A DNA stretch of 64,000 nt. It comes from Rosellinia necatrix (lineage: Eukaryota > Ascomycota > Sordariomycetes > Xylariales > Xylariaceae). The position numbers and the translations under genes were made by a program. Within the stretch, counting starts at the first letter, position 1. Each line of letters starts with the position of its first letter. The DNA lies in assembly GCA_021209875.1 (NCBI GenBank), contig JAGYVD010000002.1, positions 6,572,001-6,636,000 of the forward strand. The letters are read 5' to 3'. Under the pieces are notes generated by a model. It was not told the origin of the DNA, searched no databases, and worked only from the letters and a program-made list of their open reading frames with translations. This document shows, one piece after another, positions 32,531 to 47,300 of this stretch.

Positions 32531-35500
32531 AAACTAAGGTTCATTTTTTATTGTTTAAAAAAACGTTAAATTTTTTTAACCGATTAAACAATTAATTAAT
32601 TAATTAATATATTAAAACGTTATAGCAAAAATAAATAATTTAATTTTTTTAGCGGAGGTTAAGCAATAAATGCGTTTTAAAAAAAACAATTTAAATAAAC
32701 TAGCTTTTTGTAATAATAACTAGTATAACTACTATAAACTTTAGCGCTAGTTTTTAAAGTTTATAAAACTAATATTATAAAGTAATAATATTAATACGGC
32801 TAAACGTTCCACATAAAAAAATAAAAGTTATAATAAAAATAAAAACAAAAAAAAAAACGGATTTATTAATATTTTTATATTAAAATTATATTATTAGCAG
32901 TAATAGCTAAAGTATATATGCAGCTAGCTTTTATAAAACTTTATAAAAACTTTATAAAATAAATAAAATTAACGCTGCTTATTTTATTATAAATAAATAA
33001 ACAAAAATAGTTTTTATAGTAACAATAAATAAAAAAAATATATTTTTTTATAAAACAGTTTTATAAATTTTTAATTGTTTATAAAACTAGTTTAAAAATA
33101 TTTTAAAAGTATATATTATAAGTTTAAACATTGTTTTTACTTATAAGCGTTATGTAAAATATTTTAAAAACGTTGTTAATATAATAAATAATATTAATAA
33201 TAACTTTATATAAATAATACGTTAAATATATTAATTTAGCTTAAAACCAAAAAATTAAAGCTGATTTAAACTAAGCTTTAATTAAAATAAACAAAAAATT
33301 AAAATTTTAAAAATTAAATTGTTATAATATCTATTTAATTAAATAAATTTAATAGTTGCTAAAAACTATTTTAAAACTTAATTTAAAACTTTAAACTTAT
33401 AATATATTAAAAAAAATTGCAATTAATTTTTAAAGCCGCTGAACTTTTATATTTATAAATAAAAAACTAATAAAAATAAATCAGAAATAAAGTTTAAATA
33501 TTAGTTTATACTTTTAAAAATAAACTTATTAAAAACAATAATTATTTTTAATATAAATTAAAAAAATAGATTATATTATTAGTTATATAAAAATAAAGCT
33601 TTTAAAAATTTAATATTATTTATTATTAATAATTATAATAAGTTAATATTAAAAACTAGTTAAAAATATTAAACTATTTATTTTTGTTTTATCATAACTT
33701 TAATAAATATAAAAAACCAAAATTTAATATTAAAACTTAAAAATAATAATAGATAATAAATTTACTGCGTTTTATATTAAATTTATTTATTAAGCCGGTA
33801 TAACAAAAGTTAATTTAAAAAACTTTAAACAGAATATATATAATAAGTTGTTTAAACGTTTAAATAACGTTATATAAATAAACTATATAATAATATAATA
33901 AACTTTACTGTTTATTATAAATATATACAGCTATATAACTATTAAAAACAAAAGAATTTTTTTTAAAATAAAGTTTTAAAAAAAAAAAAAAACATAAAAA
34001 AACAAAAACTAAAAAGTTTTAATTACAGCTACTGAAATAGTTTCTGATTTAAAAGTATTTATTAATTTTAAAACAATAATAAAAAATAACGGCTATTAAA
34101 TAAGCAAAAATAAAACAAAATTTATATTAAACTAAAACTAAACTAATTTAAAATTTTTATTTTAAAAGCAAATATTTTATTTATTATAAATAAAAATATT
34201 ATAATAATAATTGTTTTTATAAAAGTAATTTTAACTGATTAAATAATATAAATATTAATATTATTTTTATAAAAACTATAAAAACAAATTATATAAAAAA
34301 GTTAATATAAACAAAAAAAAAAACAGCTTAAAACAATTAAATTTTTTTAAGCAAAAATATTAGTATTTAATATAATATAATATAAAAAGTTTTGTTTAAT
34401 TTTTAAAAAGCATATTAAAAAAACCTGTTTTTATAAATTATATTATAATAAACAATAAATATATATTATTTATTAAAGCTTTAGCTAATATAAGAGTAAA
34501 CGTATATATTTTAATTAATATAATTTTACAGTTTAAATAATAAATTTTTAAAGCTTAAAACTATAATAAGTTTTAAGCTGGTTATTATTATTAAATATAA
34601 TAATAATTTAATTTAATAAATAAATTTAGTTTTAAAATTATATTTTAAAATATAAAAAAACTATATTAAAAGTTTTTTAATAATTATTAATATAAAATAC
34701 GATGTAATTATTAAAAAAATATTATAATTATTATAACTTATTAATAAATTTTTATTTAAACAACTTTTATTTTTAAACGATTAAAAATTTAAATATTAAA
34801 TTTTTAAAATTTTAATAAATAAAACAGAAAACTTATAAAAATATTTTAAATATTAAAAAATATTGCTTAAAAAAAACAAATAAACTAAAAAACAAAAACG
34901 TAAAAATAATTAACTTAATTAAATGCAGCAAAAAAAAATTATAAGTTTAAAATATTTTAAATTAAATATAACAAAAGATTATTTAATTAAAAGCTATACT
35001 AACTATAAAAATATAAGCTTAAAAGTTTTTATTTTTTAAAACTATTCCGATATAAATTTTAAAACTTTAAAACTAATAAATATTTTAAGCAAAAAATAAA
35101 ATTAAGCAGAAAATATATAAAATAAAAAAATATTAAACTAAAAATTAAACTAGTTTTTATAGCAGCAAAAACTAAGCTTAAAACAGAAGCTTTATTAAAA
35201 AAAACGCTTAAAGCTTTTATTAACTTAAGCAAAATATTAGTAAATAATATAAATAATAATTAATAAAAATTATAACTATTAAAACTATAGTTTTAATATA
35301 ATATTATAATAAAATAATATAATATATTATGGCGTAATAACGCTGTATAAAATTAATAAAATAATAAATAATAAATAATAAAAATTTAAAATAACCTGTT
35401 ATTTAAAAACAAAATAAAATTAAAAAAATTTGCGATAAATTATTTTAAAAGTTTACTACAAGTATTTAAATGTTTTTATAAAAGCTGTTTTAAACAACTT

Positions 35501-35899
35501 GTTTTTAAATAAGCCGGAGGTAGATTACTGCTTATTTTTAAATTAAAACTTAAAAATATTATTTAAAAAAGCTAAGACCTGCTAATAATATATTTATAAT
35601 AATTTAGCGAAAAAATTTATAAAGCTTATGCTAGCTTTTTAAGCCGCTTTTATATTGTTTATACAAAAAAATAATAGATTATTACGTTTATATGTTAATT
35701 ATAAAAACTAAATGTTTTAATATAAAAAATTAATATTTGTTGCTATTAATTAAAAAATATTAGCTTATATAATATAAGCTAAAATATTTATTAAAATTAA
35801 TATTAAACAAGCGTTTTATTATATTTATATTATAAAAAAATAAAAATTAACTGTTTTTAAACGCTATATAAAACTTCTTAGTTTAAAATGCAGCTTTTA

Positions 35900-36070
35900 A
35901 ATAAATTAATAACCTAGCAATTTTTAAAAATATATTCATAATATATTATAAAAATATTTAAATATTTTTATATAGCTTATCTTAATAATATTTTAATTTA
36001 TTTAAATAATAAATTAAAATATTAATATTATATAAATAAAATATTATTACGTTTTAAAAAATAAAATTAT
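35900..36070 (+). pseudogene. Reverse transcriptase ghost (gypsy RT active-site region)
   Basis: In the frame at 35975-36001 the text reads AYLNNILIY. The gypsy RT motif has Asp-Asp where Asn-Asn stands here, and GAC to AAT is exactly what RIP on both strands would produce. Similar residues continue on both sides in the same frame, mixed with stops. This fixes the element's coding strand as plus and its type as Ty3/gypsy rather than copia. Confidence 0.7.
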
Positions 36071-38731
36071 AAGCTGACTTAAAAAATATAAGTTTTATAT
36101 AAAAAATTAAGTTTTTAAGTTTATTATAAAATTAAAAACATAAAAGTTAATTTTAATAAAGTTAAAATTATTTATAATTAAAAATATTTAAAAAAAAATA
36201 AAACGTTATTAAAAAAATACAGTTGTTTTTAAGTTTTTATAACTTTTATAAAAATTTATTTATAAATATAAATAAATAGCTAAGCTATTAAATAATTTAA
36301 TTTATATTAAAACTGATTTAATTTAGTTAATTTTTATTAAAAACGTTTAAAACGCTAAAAATAAATTAATTAACCCGTTAATATTAAAACATTTTAATTA
36401 TAAAAATAAAACTTAAATAAAAACAAATATATTTAACGGTATAGCCGCAGACGTTTTATTATAAAAAAACCGCAGATGTTTTATAGCAGCTAATTATATT
36501 TTATTTAAAAGTTTTTTATAATGTAAAATTAAACTACAGTATTTATAACAAAAAAATATTAGTAATAATTAAAAAACTGTTTTATTAAAAATAAAACTAA
36601 TAAGCTTATAGCAGCTATAGCTGTTTTAGTTATTATAAATTATATTATATTAAAATATTTTAATATAAAAAATTTTTAAACTTAAAACAGGCTAAATAAG
36701 CTAAACTTATTATATATTATAATTTTAATATTATATATTGCTTAAAATTAAAAATATAATAATAAATATTTTTTAAACTAATAAAAACTTAAAAATATAA
36801 AAACAGCAAAAAATAAATAAAAACTATAGTTTTTTTAAATTAATAATTTTAACATAATAAAAATATATTTAAAATATATCTTATAAAAATTATTATATTT
36901 TATTATTATTAAAAATAATATTTATAAATATAATATTTAAAACTAATTAATATAATACTAGCTTAAATAAGTATTAAAAAAACCTAAGCTAATAAAAATT
37001 TTAATTAGTTAATATTAAAAACTTTTATTATATAAAAAAGTTAGTTATTTATAAATTAAATAATTTATAGATTTAAATAATTAAAAAGCTTATATAAAGC
37101 TAGCAATAATATATTTAAAATATAAAAAATAAAACGTTTAATCTTTTAACGTTATTAATAATTAAAGCGATATTATAAAATTAATTAATATATAATAAAC
37201 TGTTTTATTATTTTATAAAAGTTTTTATAATAAAATATTAAAAAGCTAATTTTTTATTAATATTAAAATATATATAGCAACATATAATAATTAATTTTAA
37301 AAGTTTTTAAAAATAAATATAAAAATAATATAATATTTTATATAATTAATAAATTATTAAAATTAATATAAACAACTATATATAAAAATTAATAACAGCA
37401 AAAATACAACTAGAATATATTATAAAAGTTTTTATTAAATATATAAAGAGCTGGAAATAATAGTTAGCAATAAAAAAAAATAATTTATTGCCGATTTTAT
37501 AAACAAGCAGTTAAAAATTTATAATATAAAGCTAGATTTTTTGCAGCAGAATATTATTAATTAATAAAATAAATAAAAATAATATATTAATAAATAAATT
37601 AACAGCTGTAATTATAAATTAATTATTTTTAAAAAACTAGTTTAAAACGTTTTTAATTTTAAACGTTATATAAGCATTTTTATTTTATAAAGCTTTAAAA
37701 AGCTATTTTAAAAAAATACTAATTAAAAAGCTAATAAATATAACGTTTAATTAAATATTTTAAATAAAAATAAAGCAATTATAAAAAAATAAATTAAAAA
37801 AAACTATTTAAAAAAAGCTTAAATATTTGCAAAAAATCTGCAACTACGTTAAAAAACAAAATATAAATATAAAAATATAATAATAAATAATTATATAAGC
37901 TAATAAGCATTAATAAAACTTAAATTATATAATTAAAAATTATATATTTATATTATAAAAAAAAAACAGACCAACAGCTTTAATAAAAGCTAAACTATTT
38001 AATAATATAACAAACTTATAAAATTATTAATATTAAAACTAACCGTTTTAATATATTTAAATTAAAACTATTAATAATATAATAAAAAACTGCTAATTTT
38101 ATATTAAATAATTATAAAATATATTAATAATTTTTATTAAAACAAAAATGCTTTACTTAAAAAAATAATTCATAAAACGTTAAAAAAAATAAAAAATAAA
38201 AAATTTTGTTATTAAAAATTTAAAAATTTTTTTTATAAAATATTTTAAAAAGCTAAAAATATAATAATAATCAATATTTAGCCGCGAACTTAAAAACGTT
38301 TTAATTAAGCTAAAAAAATATTATAACAAATATAAAAAAACAGAACTATTAAAACAGCTATAAAACTAAATTAAAGCAGCTAAAAAAAATATTTATTAAA
38401 ACATATAAAAATAATAATATATTAATAAATAAAATACAGCTAAAATTATAAATAAAACGTAAATAATATAATAAATAACTTAATTAAAAAATAAATTGGG
38501 CAAAAATTAATTAATTAGCATAATAAATATAAAACTACAAATTAAAAACTTTTAAATTTTAACTAATTATATACGCCGAAAATATTTTTTTACTGCTTAA
38601 AAATATTAATTTAAAAATCTTTAGTTTAAGCTTTAAAAAGTAGCATAAACAGCTTTAAAAAAATCAGCTTAATATATTTTTAGTTTTACGCGGCTAAAAA
38701 CTCAAGCTAAGTTTTTTTATAAAAAAAAGAT

Positions 38732-39002
38732 TATTATAGTTTACAGCTATAAAAGCTTTAATTAGCTAAATAAATAAACGGCCTGGCGGCTTTTAATTAG
38801 TTCCCCGGCTAAATAGGTACAAATATAAAGTAATAAATGCAGTAGGCCAGTCATGTAATAAATAGCCAGTAATATATATAAGTAGGAATTCTGGCCGGCG
38901 GCCCTATATATAGTTCTTTTTTTTTTTTTAATTTTAGTTTTTCTTTTTAATACATAGGTATAGTTGGGCTTCGTTCCAATTGCCGCTATTACAGCCATCA
39001 CA
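38732..39002 (+). repeat. 3' LTR of the gypsy-type element
   Basis: 271 bp. Its first 45 bp match the 5' LTR only if every C or G difference is a RIP transition (TATTATAGTTTACAG against TGTCATGGCCCACAG). The middle (GGCCTGGCGG, GTTCCCCGGCTAAATAGGTA, TGGCCGGCGGCCCTATATAT) is little changed. It carries an extra ~15 bp in the T-rich stretch. Confidence 0.88.
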
Positions 39003-39871
39003 ATATTTTTTTTAAAAATAAATAAAAGAAATATTAACTTATAAAAGTAATTTTATATTAATATATATATAAGTTTATATATATAATATAAAATATATTT
39101 TAATAAAACCTGGCTTAAAAAATACACTCAGCTTTTAGTTTATTAAATAAATATATTTTTTATATAAAAAAATAAACAATAAAAAGGCTGGTTTAGTTTT
39201 TTTTCAAGGCAATGTTTTTTATTATTAATATCATGATTAAATTAAATTTAATAAGTTTTTATTATAATAAAACTTATTAGTTTTTATATTAATTATATAT
39301 TATAATATAGTTTTGCTAAGCTAAATAAAATAAAAAAGCTTTATATAATCTTTAATGAATATATATAGCTTAAAACTTTATAGTTTTATTATAAGTTTAT
39401 ATTTTAAACCTTTTATGTTTTAATAGCAAAGTTTTATTTTAAACTTAATTTTTAACAAGCTTAATATATTTTTTATAATTTTAAGAAATATATATAGTTA
39501 GCTTAGTTAAATTAAAACATATATTTAAAAAAAAAATGTTTAGTTAATATTATATATATAAACATAAAATTAGCTAAAAAGCTCAGTTAAAAAAATCCCT
39601 TTAATTTTTTTTAATATATTTAAAATATATTAATAAATTAGAACAATAAAAATAAAAACGTTTTATTTAAAGTAAATTATTTTCTTTAATTAAAATATAT
39701 TTTAGTTATTATATTTTTAATTATTTTTTAAATAATAAAAAGTTATATTTAATATAAAAATATTATTACATTTAATTAAAAATTTTTTTCATATAATTAT
39801 ATTTAAATATTTAATAAAAGTCTGATTAGTTTATAATAAATATTTTAAATATTTTTTATTTTATTGTTTAA

Positions 39872-40040
39872 AGTTACGGATGACTGGTCCTTCCGGTAGC
39901 GTGCGTGGCACGCGCGGGACATCCGTACACCTGTTGCCAACTGGTGCGCACAGACCAGCTGTAGCGCATAGACTGGACCCACCCCACACACCTGCACTTA
40001 GCCAGAATTCTAGTGGGCTAATTCCTCCCACTTACTCTTT
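39872..40040 (+). repeat. Dispersed repeat C, copy 2
   Basis: Direct copy of 27918-28089, with higher GC than its surroundings (GTGCGTGGCACGCGCGGGAC against GCGTGGCACGCATAGAAC). It lies about 0.9 kb beyond the gypsy 3' LTR. Similarity fades after CTTACTCTTT but may extend to GTTTATATGT near 40120. Confidence 0.75.
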
Positions 40041-41133
40041 CTTTTTTCATCTGTAGATTTTTGTATAATGCATCACTTATTGCTGGAGCCTTAACTTCTT
40101 AATTGTGACTGGTGCAACAGTTTATATGTTATTTTATATATTTTAATTAATTAATTAATATATAGCTAATAATATAAAATTATCTGTTTATATATTTAAT
40201 TAATAATTAAACGGTTTTGCATATTTTTTATTTTATTTTTAATATTATAATAAATAATTATTATAAGCTTTTATTAAGTATTAACTAATTTAAAAATAAA
40301 TTATTTTAAATTTTTAAATTTTGCAGTGTTAAATATTTAATATTTTAATAAAAAATAAAATATTATAATTTTAAAAATATTTATTTTATAGATTTTTATA
40401 TTTTTGCGCGTTTTTAGCTGTTTTTAACGTTTATATTTTTATAACTAATTATTTTTCTGTTTATTGTTTCTTTTATATTTTTTACTTTTGTTTTATTATA
40501 GTTTTTTATCTGCTTCTACTATGGAGCTTATATTTTAAGCGCTGCTTAAAAGCTTATTATAATTTAATTTTAAAACGTTTTTTAATATGCTTAAAAATCT
40601 AATAATTTAAAAATCTTAATAAAATTAAAAATATAAAATATATTTTTTAAAAGTTATATAAAACTAAAAGTTTTAAATATTTTTATTCTTTTAAATTTTT
40701 TGATTAATTATAAAAAGTTTAAGGCAGCAGTTTATTAGTTTTTTTTATTATCATATGAATCGTTTAAATTAAATAAAGCTTTAAAATATTGAAATTATAT
40801 TAATATAAAATTTTTATAAAACTATTTATTAGTATTTAATTAATAAAAAATATTTTATTATAAACAAACTTTTTAATATTTTCATTTAAACCATATATTT
40901 TATATATTTATATGTTTAAACTTTATAATAATTTTTTATATTTGCTAATTATTAAACAGATCGTTTAAATATTATTTAAATAAATTATTTATATTTTTTA
41001 AATTTAAAATAAAATTTTTATAAAATTGTTTTAAAACTATTATTTTTAGCGGTATAGTTTATAATAATAATTTTAATTTTTGTTATAAAAATTAAAATTA
41101 TATTTTATTTAATAGTTTTTTAAAATTATATTA

Positions 41134-41322
41134 TGAAGCTATCTCTGGGAGGAACTATCTCCTGTTAAAAACCTTCCTTTGGGAAGCCTTCTTTTAAGAA
41201 GCTTTCCTTAGTAAAGCCTTTTTTTTTAAAAGCTTTTAAGAATTGCTATATATTAGTTATTTAAAAATAAATAATTAAATTAAATTTTTATTTTTTTTTA
41301 ACTATTTAATACCTATTATATA
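41134..41322 (+). repeat. Candidate LTR, left copy
   Basis: Starts TGAAGCTATCTCTGGGAGGA. It contains nested AAGCCTTCTTTTAAGAAGCTT-like dyads and ends near ACCTATTATATA. It is the less mutated copy. Confidence 0.65.
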
Positions 41323-44300
41323 GTAGCTAGCAACTTTAGTTAATCTTTTTTCCCCTTTTTTTTTTATATAGAACGGTTAGCTTTTCGGCAGACTTGTTTT
41401 TTTTAAATATATTCTGCTTAATTTAATTAAAAATACGTTTTTTTTGCCAAGCTTAATTTTTAGCTGCTTTTTTTTTTTTATATTAAAATATTTGTTTTTT
41501 TTATTTTAACAAGCTTTAGCTTTTTTTTTTTTTTTTAAGTTATTACGTTATTATTAAACTTTTATAGTTTATTATTAATAAACTTTTATAGTTATTAATA
41601 TTAACGTATTATTTATAAAACTTTTAATAAAACTTTATAATTTAAATATAAACGCGTAGTTTATAAATAACGTATAATCTAGAGATATTTTTTATTTGCA
41701 ACATCTGCTTTTATTTTGCTGCAATAGCAGCTTATTTTTTTTTTATAGTTTTATTTTTTATTAATAAAAGCTTTTTAGTTTTATAAATTTATCGAAATTA
41801 ATAAAATATTATTTTTGCTATTAAATAGCCGCTTTTTTTTAAACTAATTATATAATACTTTAGATTTAAAAATAAACTAGTTATTATTTATTAAAATTTT
41901 AAACATTAATTTTAAACTTAACAAGTTTTTAAAACTTTTATTATTTTCTTTCGAAAAAAAAAATATAACAAGATTTAAAAATATTTAACTTAAACTATAC
42001 TTAAAAAATAAATAATTAATATATATAATATTTAACAAGCTATAAATAAAACTAATAAGCTTATTTTATTAAAAGCAGTTATATATAGACTTTTTATTTT
42101 ATTGTTTAAATAAATTTATTTAAACTTACTTTTTTTAAATTTTAAAATTAAAACTATTTTTACGTTAAAAATATTAAAAAACATAGCACTATAAAGCTTA
42201 AAAAAGCAAACCTTTTTTTTATTTATATTTTTATTATTTTTATTATCTGACCTGCTACTACCCCTACTTTTACTATTTTTAAACCCGTTTTTTTAAGCAT
42301 TATTTAGTAAAAATTCCCAGCGTTATATAATAAAAATAACTATAGTAATACAGGTCTTTATATAAAATAACAACGTTAAAAGTATAATAAATAATATATT
42401 TAAAGCAGCTAATATTATTTTTAAATAACTAGCTTTTATATTAAATAATAATTAAGCATAAAAAATTTATTTAGTCAGATATTTTTATTTTAACTTATTA
42501 AATATTTTTAATATAAACGACTATATTATAATTAAAAAATGCTTATTAAAAAATGTTTATTTTTTTATAGCTTTAATAAAATAAAATGTTTTAAACTTTA
42601 TTAAAACAAAAATATTATAAAATCACTTTTTTTAGCTGTTTTAAAACAATGTTTAGCTTTAATATATAAATATATTAAATAATTTTATTAAAACAATAAT
42701 AAGCGCTAGTTTTAAATATATATTAAGCAAACTTAAAACAAAGTATTATAAAAATACCGCAAACGTTATTAAATAAACGTTTATTTATTTTTATAATAAG
42801 CAGTTAATATTACAAAAATATTAATTTAAATATAAGCTATATTTAAAATTAAAAGTTGTTAAAACTTAAGTTTTATTTTAAATATATAGTTTTATAATTA
42901 TATATAAAACTAGTTTTATTTAAACTTGTAACAGGTATATAAAAATTAATAGTATTTACTAGCTTAAACTAGTTTTTAACTACGTTAAAAAAAAAAAAAA
43001 TATATAAAATTATATTATTATATTATAATAAAAAAAAACAATTCTTTTTTTTATATAACTTTTATTTTTTTTATTATTAAAACTACTATTTTTCTGGCAT
43101 AAAATTAATAAACAATGTTTTTTTAATTAAAAAAAATTAATAAAACAGCAACTTTATAACGCAGCGTGGTTGTAAAATTATAAAAAACTTATCAAAGCTA
43201 AAAACGTTTTTAAAACTATAATAATATATAAAAATATAATAGATTTTAAATATATAATAAAATCTTTTTTATAATAATTTTAAAAATAAAAGCTGTATAT
43301 TAAATATAAAATATTATATTATTTATAAAAATATAAAAAATTATAATAAATAAAAGCATAAAACTTATTATTAAACGTAAAAACTATTTAAACAGATATT
43401 TTATAAATAAGTTTAACTATAATAGATTTTAAAAAAGTTATGCTAATATTAATAATAAAATATTATTATTTGTTAATAATAGTTAATTAAAAGCTTAAAA
43501 ATAGAACTTATTATAGCATAAATATATTATAATAAAAAATTAAAAAAAAAAAAAACTTTTATTAAATATTTTAATAAAAAACTAAAAAATAATACTGTTT
43601 ATTTAATTTCTTTTAACGTAAACTTATTAAATATTTAATAAAAAACTAAACGTTATATAATGCTGTTATTATAATATATAATTTTTAAATAAAACTGTTT
43701 TTTTATTTATATAATTAAAAACAATATATAATATAAAAACTATTATTATAATTATTAAAAACAGTTAGTTTAAGCTTAATAAAACAAAAGCTTTTTAGCC
43801 GATAAAATATTTAATACGATATATATAACATTAAATAGTATTTTATATAATAAAAACAGTATTTAATAAAATATATATATTTTTAATTATAAGTTATAAT
43901 TAATAATATAAATAAAATTACTATAATATGTTTTAATACTAGCTGTTCTATAATAATAATAGCATAAAACTAGCTAGATTAATTTATACTATATATAAAA
44001 CAAATGTAGTTTAAATCGCTAATAATAATAAATAAAGTCGGAAGCTTAGTTATTTTAAAAAAACTTAATTTTAGTTAAATATTGCTAAAAAATAAACTAT
44101 ATATTTAAATTAAAAGTTTTTAAATTAAAACTTAAATTATAAATAAATTAAAACTAAACTTATTATTAAAAACAGACTTTATAAATATAAATAAAGCTAT
44201 TATTAATTTTTATAAAATTAGTTATATTTAAAAGCTATAACAATATTATTATGCTTATAAAATTAATATTAAAAACAGCTAATAAAACGATATGTTATAA

Positions 44301-47300
44301 CAACAGTTAATATTATAATATTACTATATATTATAACTATAATACTAGTTGTTTATACTAATTTTCTGCAATAAAATAATAATAACTTTTGTTAAAATTA
44401 TATATTTATATTAATAATTATAAAAGCATTAAAAACGATAATATTTTTATAAGCTTAAAAGCTGTTTTTTATTAATTAAACTTACTAAAACATTATTATA
44501 TAGCAAAAACATAAATAAATATAATATTAAATTATTAAAATAATAATTATATATATATTATATAAAAAAACAAACTTAATAACAGCTGCGTTAACGTTAA
44601 AAAATCTATAAATAGTTTTTATATATTATAAAAGTTTAATATATTTAAAAAGCTTTTATTTTATTTAAAACAATTAAATAGTTTAATAATAATATTTAAA
44701 ATATAATAAAACATATTAAGTTTAATATATTTAAAAACTATTTTTAAAATATAAAAGCTTAAGTTAATACTTTATATAAAAACTAAAAACAGGATATATA
44801 TATATGTTTTAAATAATATATTTATAATAAAACTAAAAACATTTTTAAAAAAACATAAAACTTAGCGGACAAAAATATTATTAAAATAAACAAAAATAAT
44901 ATAATATAAATAAACTTAATTAATAAATAACAAAATTAAATTTTTAATACAGCAAAACTATATATATTAAGAATTAAAAATTAAAAAAATCGTAAATAAA
45001 TAGTTTAAATTTATGCATTAGAACAATAAACTTGATTTTATAAAACAACCGATATTATTTAAATGCCCGATATTTATTATATAACGCTATATAAATAACA
45101 AAAAAAAAAATTAAATAATAGTAGACCTTTAATCGTTAAACAAAATTATTATATTTAATATTTATTTATTATTAATATAAAAAGCTATTATAGCTAAACT
45201 TAAAAAATATTAATATATTATAATAATTAACTGTTTTAAATTTTTTTATTAACTGCTAATATAGCTATGCTATTAAAACAAAATAGTTGTTGTTTTTTTA
45301 AAAAGCTTTTATATATTTAAAGTTATATTAATAAAATTTAAAAATAGTTTAAATTATATTTAACGATTTATAAACAACACTTTTATATTATATAGCTGAT
45401 TTATAGCTAAATATATTAATAACGTTGTTATATTTTTAAAAACTGCTAATAAGCATTATAAACATATTAAAAAAATCTTTAAAATATTTAATAATATTAA
45501 TTTTAGCTTAAAACTAATAAAATCTTTTATAGTATATTTTATAATAAAACTATTAAGTTTTTTAATAAATAGTTTTAACTTTATAATTATTAATAATCAG
45601 GTTAAAACTATTTAAAAACTTAAACTATTAACAATTTTTGCAAACTTAAAAATATATATTAAAATAATAAGATTTTTGCAAAAGTTTATTTTATAGTGCT
45701 AATAAAAGCTTTTATTATTATAAAAAAAAAAATAAAACTATTAATAAAAGCTAGAACCATAAAAACTATTTTTAAAACAATTTTAGTACAACAGCATTAA
45801 ATAATAAAAAATTATATTTAAATTAACTAACTTAAAAATTTAAAGCTTTAAAATTATTTAAAATCAGCTTATAAATATAAGCTATTTTAAGCATTAAAAC
45901 TATAAAAAACAGTTTTTTATTAAGCTTAATATTTTCTGTAAATAAAAATATAAAATAATAGTTTTTTATTTAAGCTTTATATAAAACAACAAAAAAATCT
46001 TTGTTAATAATATTAAACTTATTTTATTTTTAAACAAAACTTTTACACGATAAAAAACAACTTATTAATTTATTAAATCAGAAGTATCCGCATTAGTTTA
46101 AACATATTATTAATTATAAGCGCAGATATAATTTTATATACTACCGGTAGTAGTATTAATAGACCACTTTATTATACAGAGCATTATAAAATAAATAAAC
46201 TTAAAATTAATTAATATTTTAAAATTAAATATTAAATTAATAACAGCGTTTATATATTTATTCTAATTTTAATTAAATATTTATTATATATTAAGTCGAC
46301 TTAACCTAGTATTAAACGTTTTTTTAAAATTATTAACAGCTTATAACGCTAATAACGCTATTATTTAAAATAATAAAAACCAGGGAACTTTTAAAAATGT
46401 TATTAAAAACTTTGGTTATATTGCAGCTATAAAAATTAAAATAAATAACATTTAAAAAAAAAAGCTTATTTAAAGCTACAAAAAAAAACCCCGCTTTATT
46501 AAAATAATAAAAAAAATAAGTAAACAACATAAAAAACAACTATAGTAAATATATAATTATTTAAAAAATTAGTTTTTTATTATAGCTGGCTATTAGTTTG
46601 TTTTTTATATAAAATTTAAAATAAATTATTTTACGCGACAGATATTTAAAGCAAAATAAAATTATATATTTTAGCTAATTATTAACAACAGCTGTTATAA
46701 ATAGCATATAATAAAAATATTATTTTAGTTTTTAAAAATATATTATAAACTATAAAAATTTGTTATTTATAAGCTTTTAAAATAAATTTCTAAATATATT
46801 TAATATTGCTTTTAATATTTTAAATATATAACTAATTAGCAAAAACTATTAAAAAATTAAAGCTTATTATAAAACTATTATAGTTATACTACGCTATTAT
46901 AATAGATTTTATTATTAGTTTATTAAAAGTTTTAGTAATAAACACTTTTAAAAAATAAAAGTTATACAGCTTATAACGCTTTTATACTAGTTATTTATAA
47001 ATTTTTTAAAAAACACTATTAATACTTAAAAATACTATATATAAAACTAAAAATAAACAGAAGTTTTTATATTTATATTATTACTATATAATTAAAACAT
47101 GCTAATAAAAATTATTTCAAATAAAAATTTAAAATTTATATTTAAATTTTAGCAAATTTTATAAACTAAAATAAATATGTTGCTAAAAATAATAACAAAT
47201 TATTATTTTTAAACTAACGGTTAAAACAAAAATATAATTAAAATATTAAAATTGCTATTTATTATTATATTATATTTTTAAAACGCTATAAATAAATATT

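Larger units (their letters stand above)
32279..39002 (+). mobile_element. Ty3/gypsy-type LTR retrotransposon, RIP-destroyed
   Basis: Two direct terminal repeats (32279-32530 and 38732-39002) bound a 6.2-kb interior. The outer ends are TG (5' copy; TA in the RIP-mutated 3' copy) and CA (3' copy). The element is flanked by a perfect 5-bp duplication, ATATT, at 32274-32278 and 39003-39007. A purine-rich tract (AAAAAAAAGA) sits directly before the 3' LTR, fitting a plus orientation. A ghost of the reverse transcriptase active-site strand lies at 35975-36001. Everything between is stop-filled. Length (6.72 kb) and 5-bp duplication fit fungal Ty3/gypsy elements. It cannot make its own proteins. 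Confidence 0.9.

Noticed and set aside
38762..39001. 79-residue minus frame
   Set aside because: It is the complement of the gypsy 3' LTR, not a gene.
46333..46539. 68-residue Phe/Asn-rich minus frame
   Set aside because: Amino-acid make-up reflects AT-only DNA; expected by chance in a 36-kb tract.
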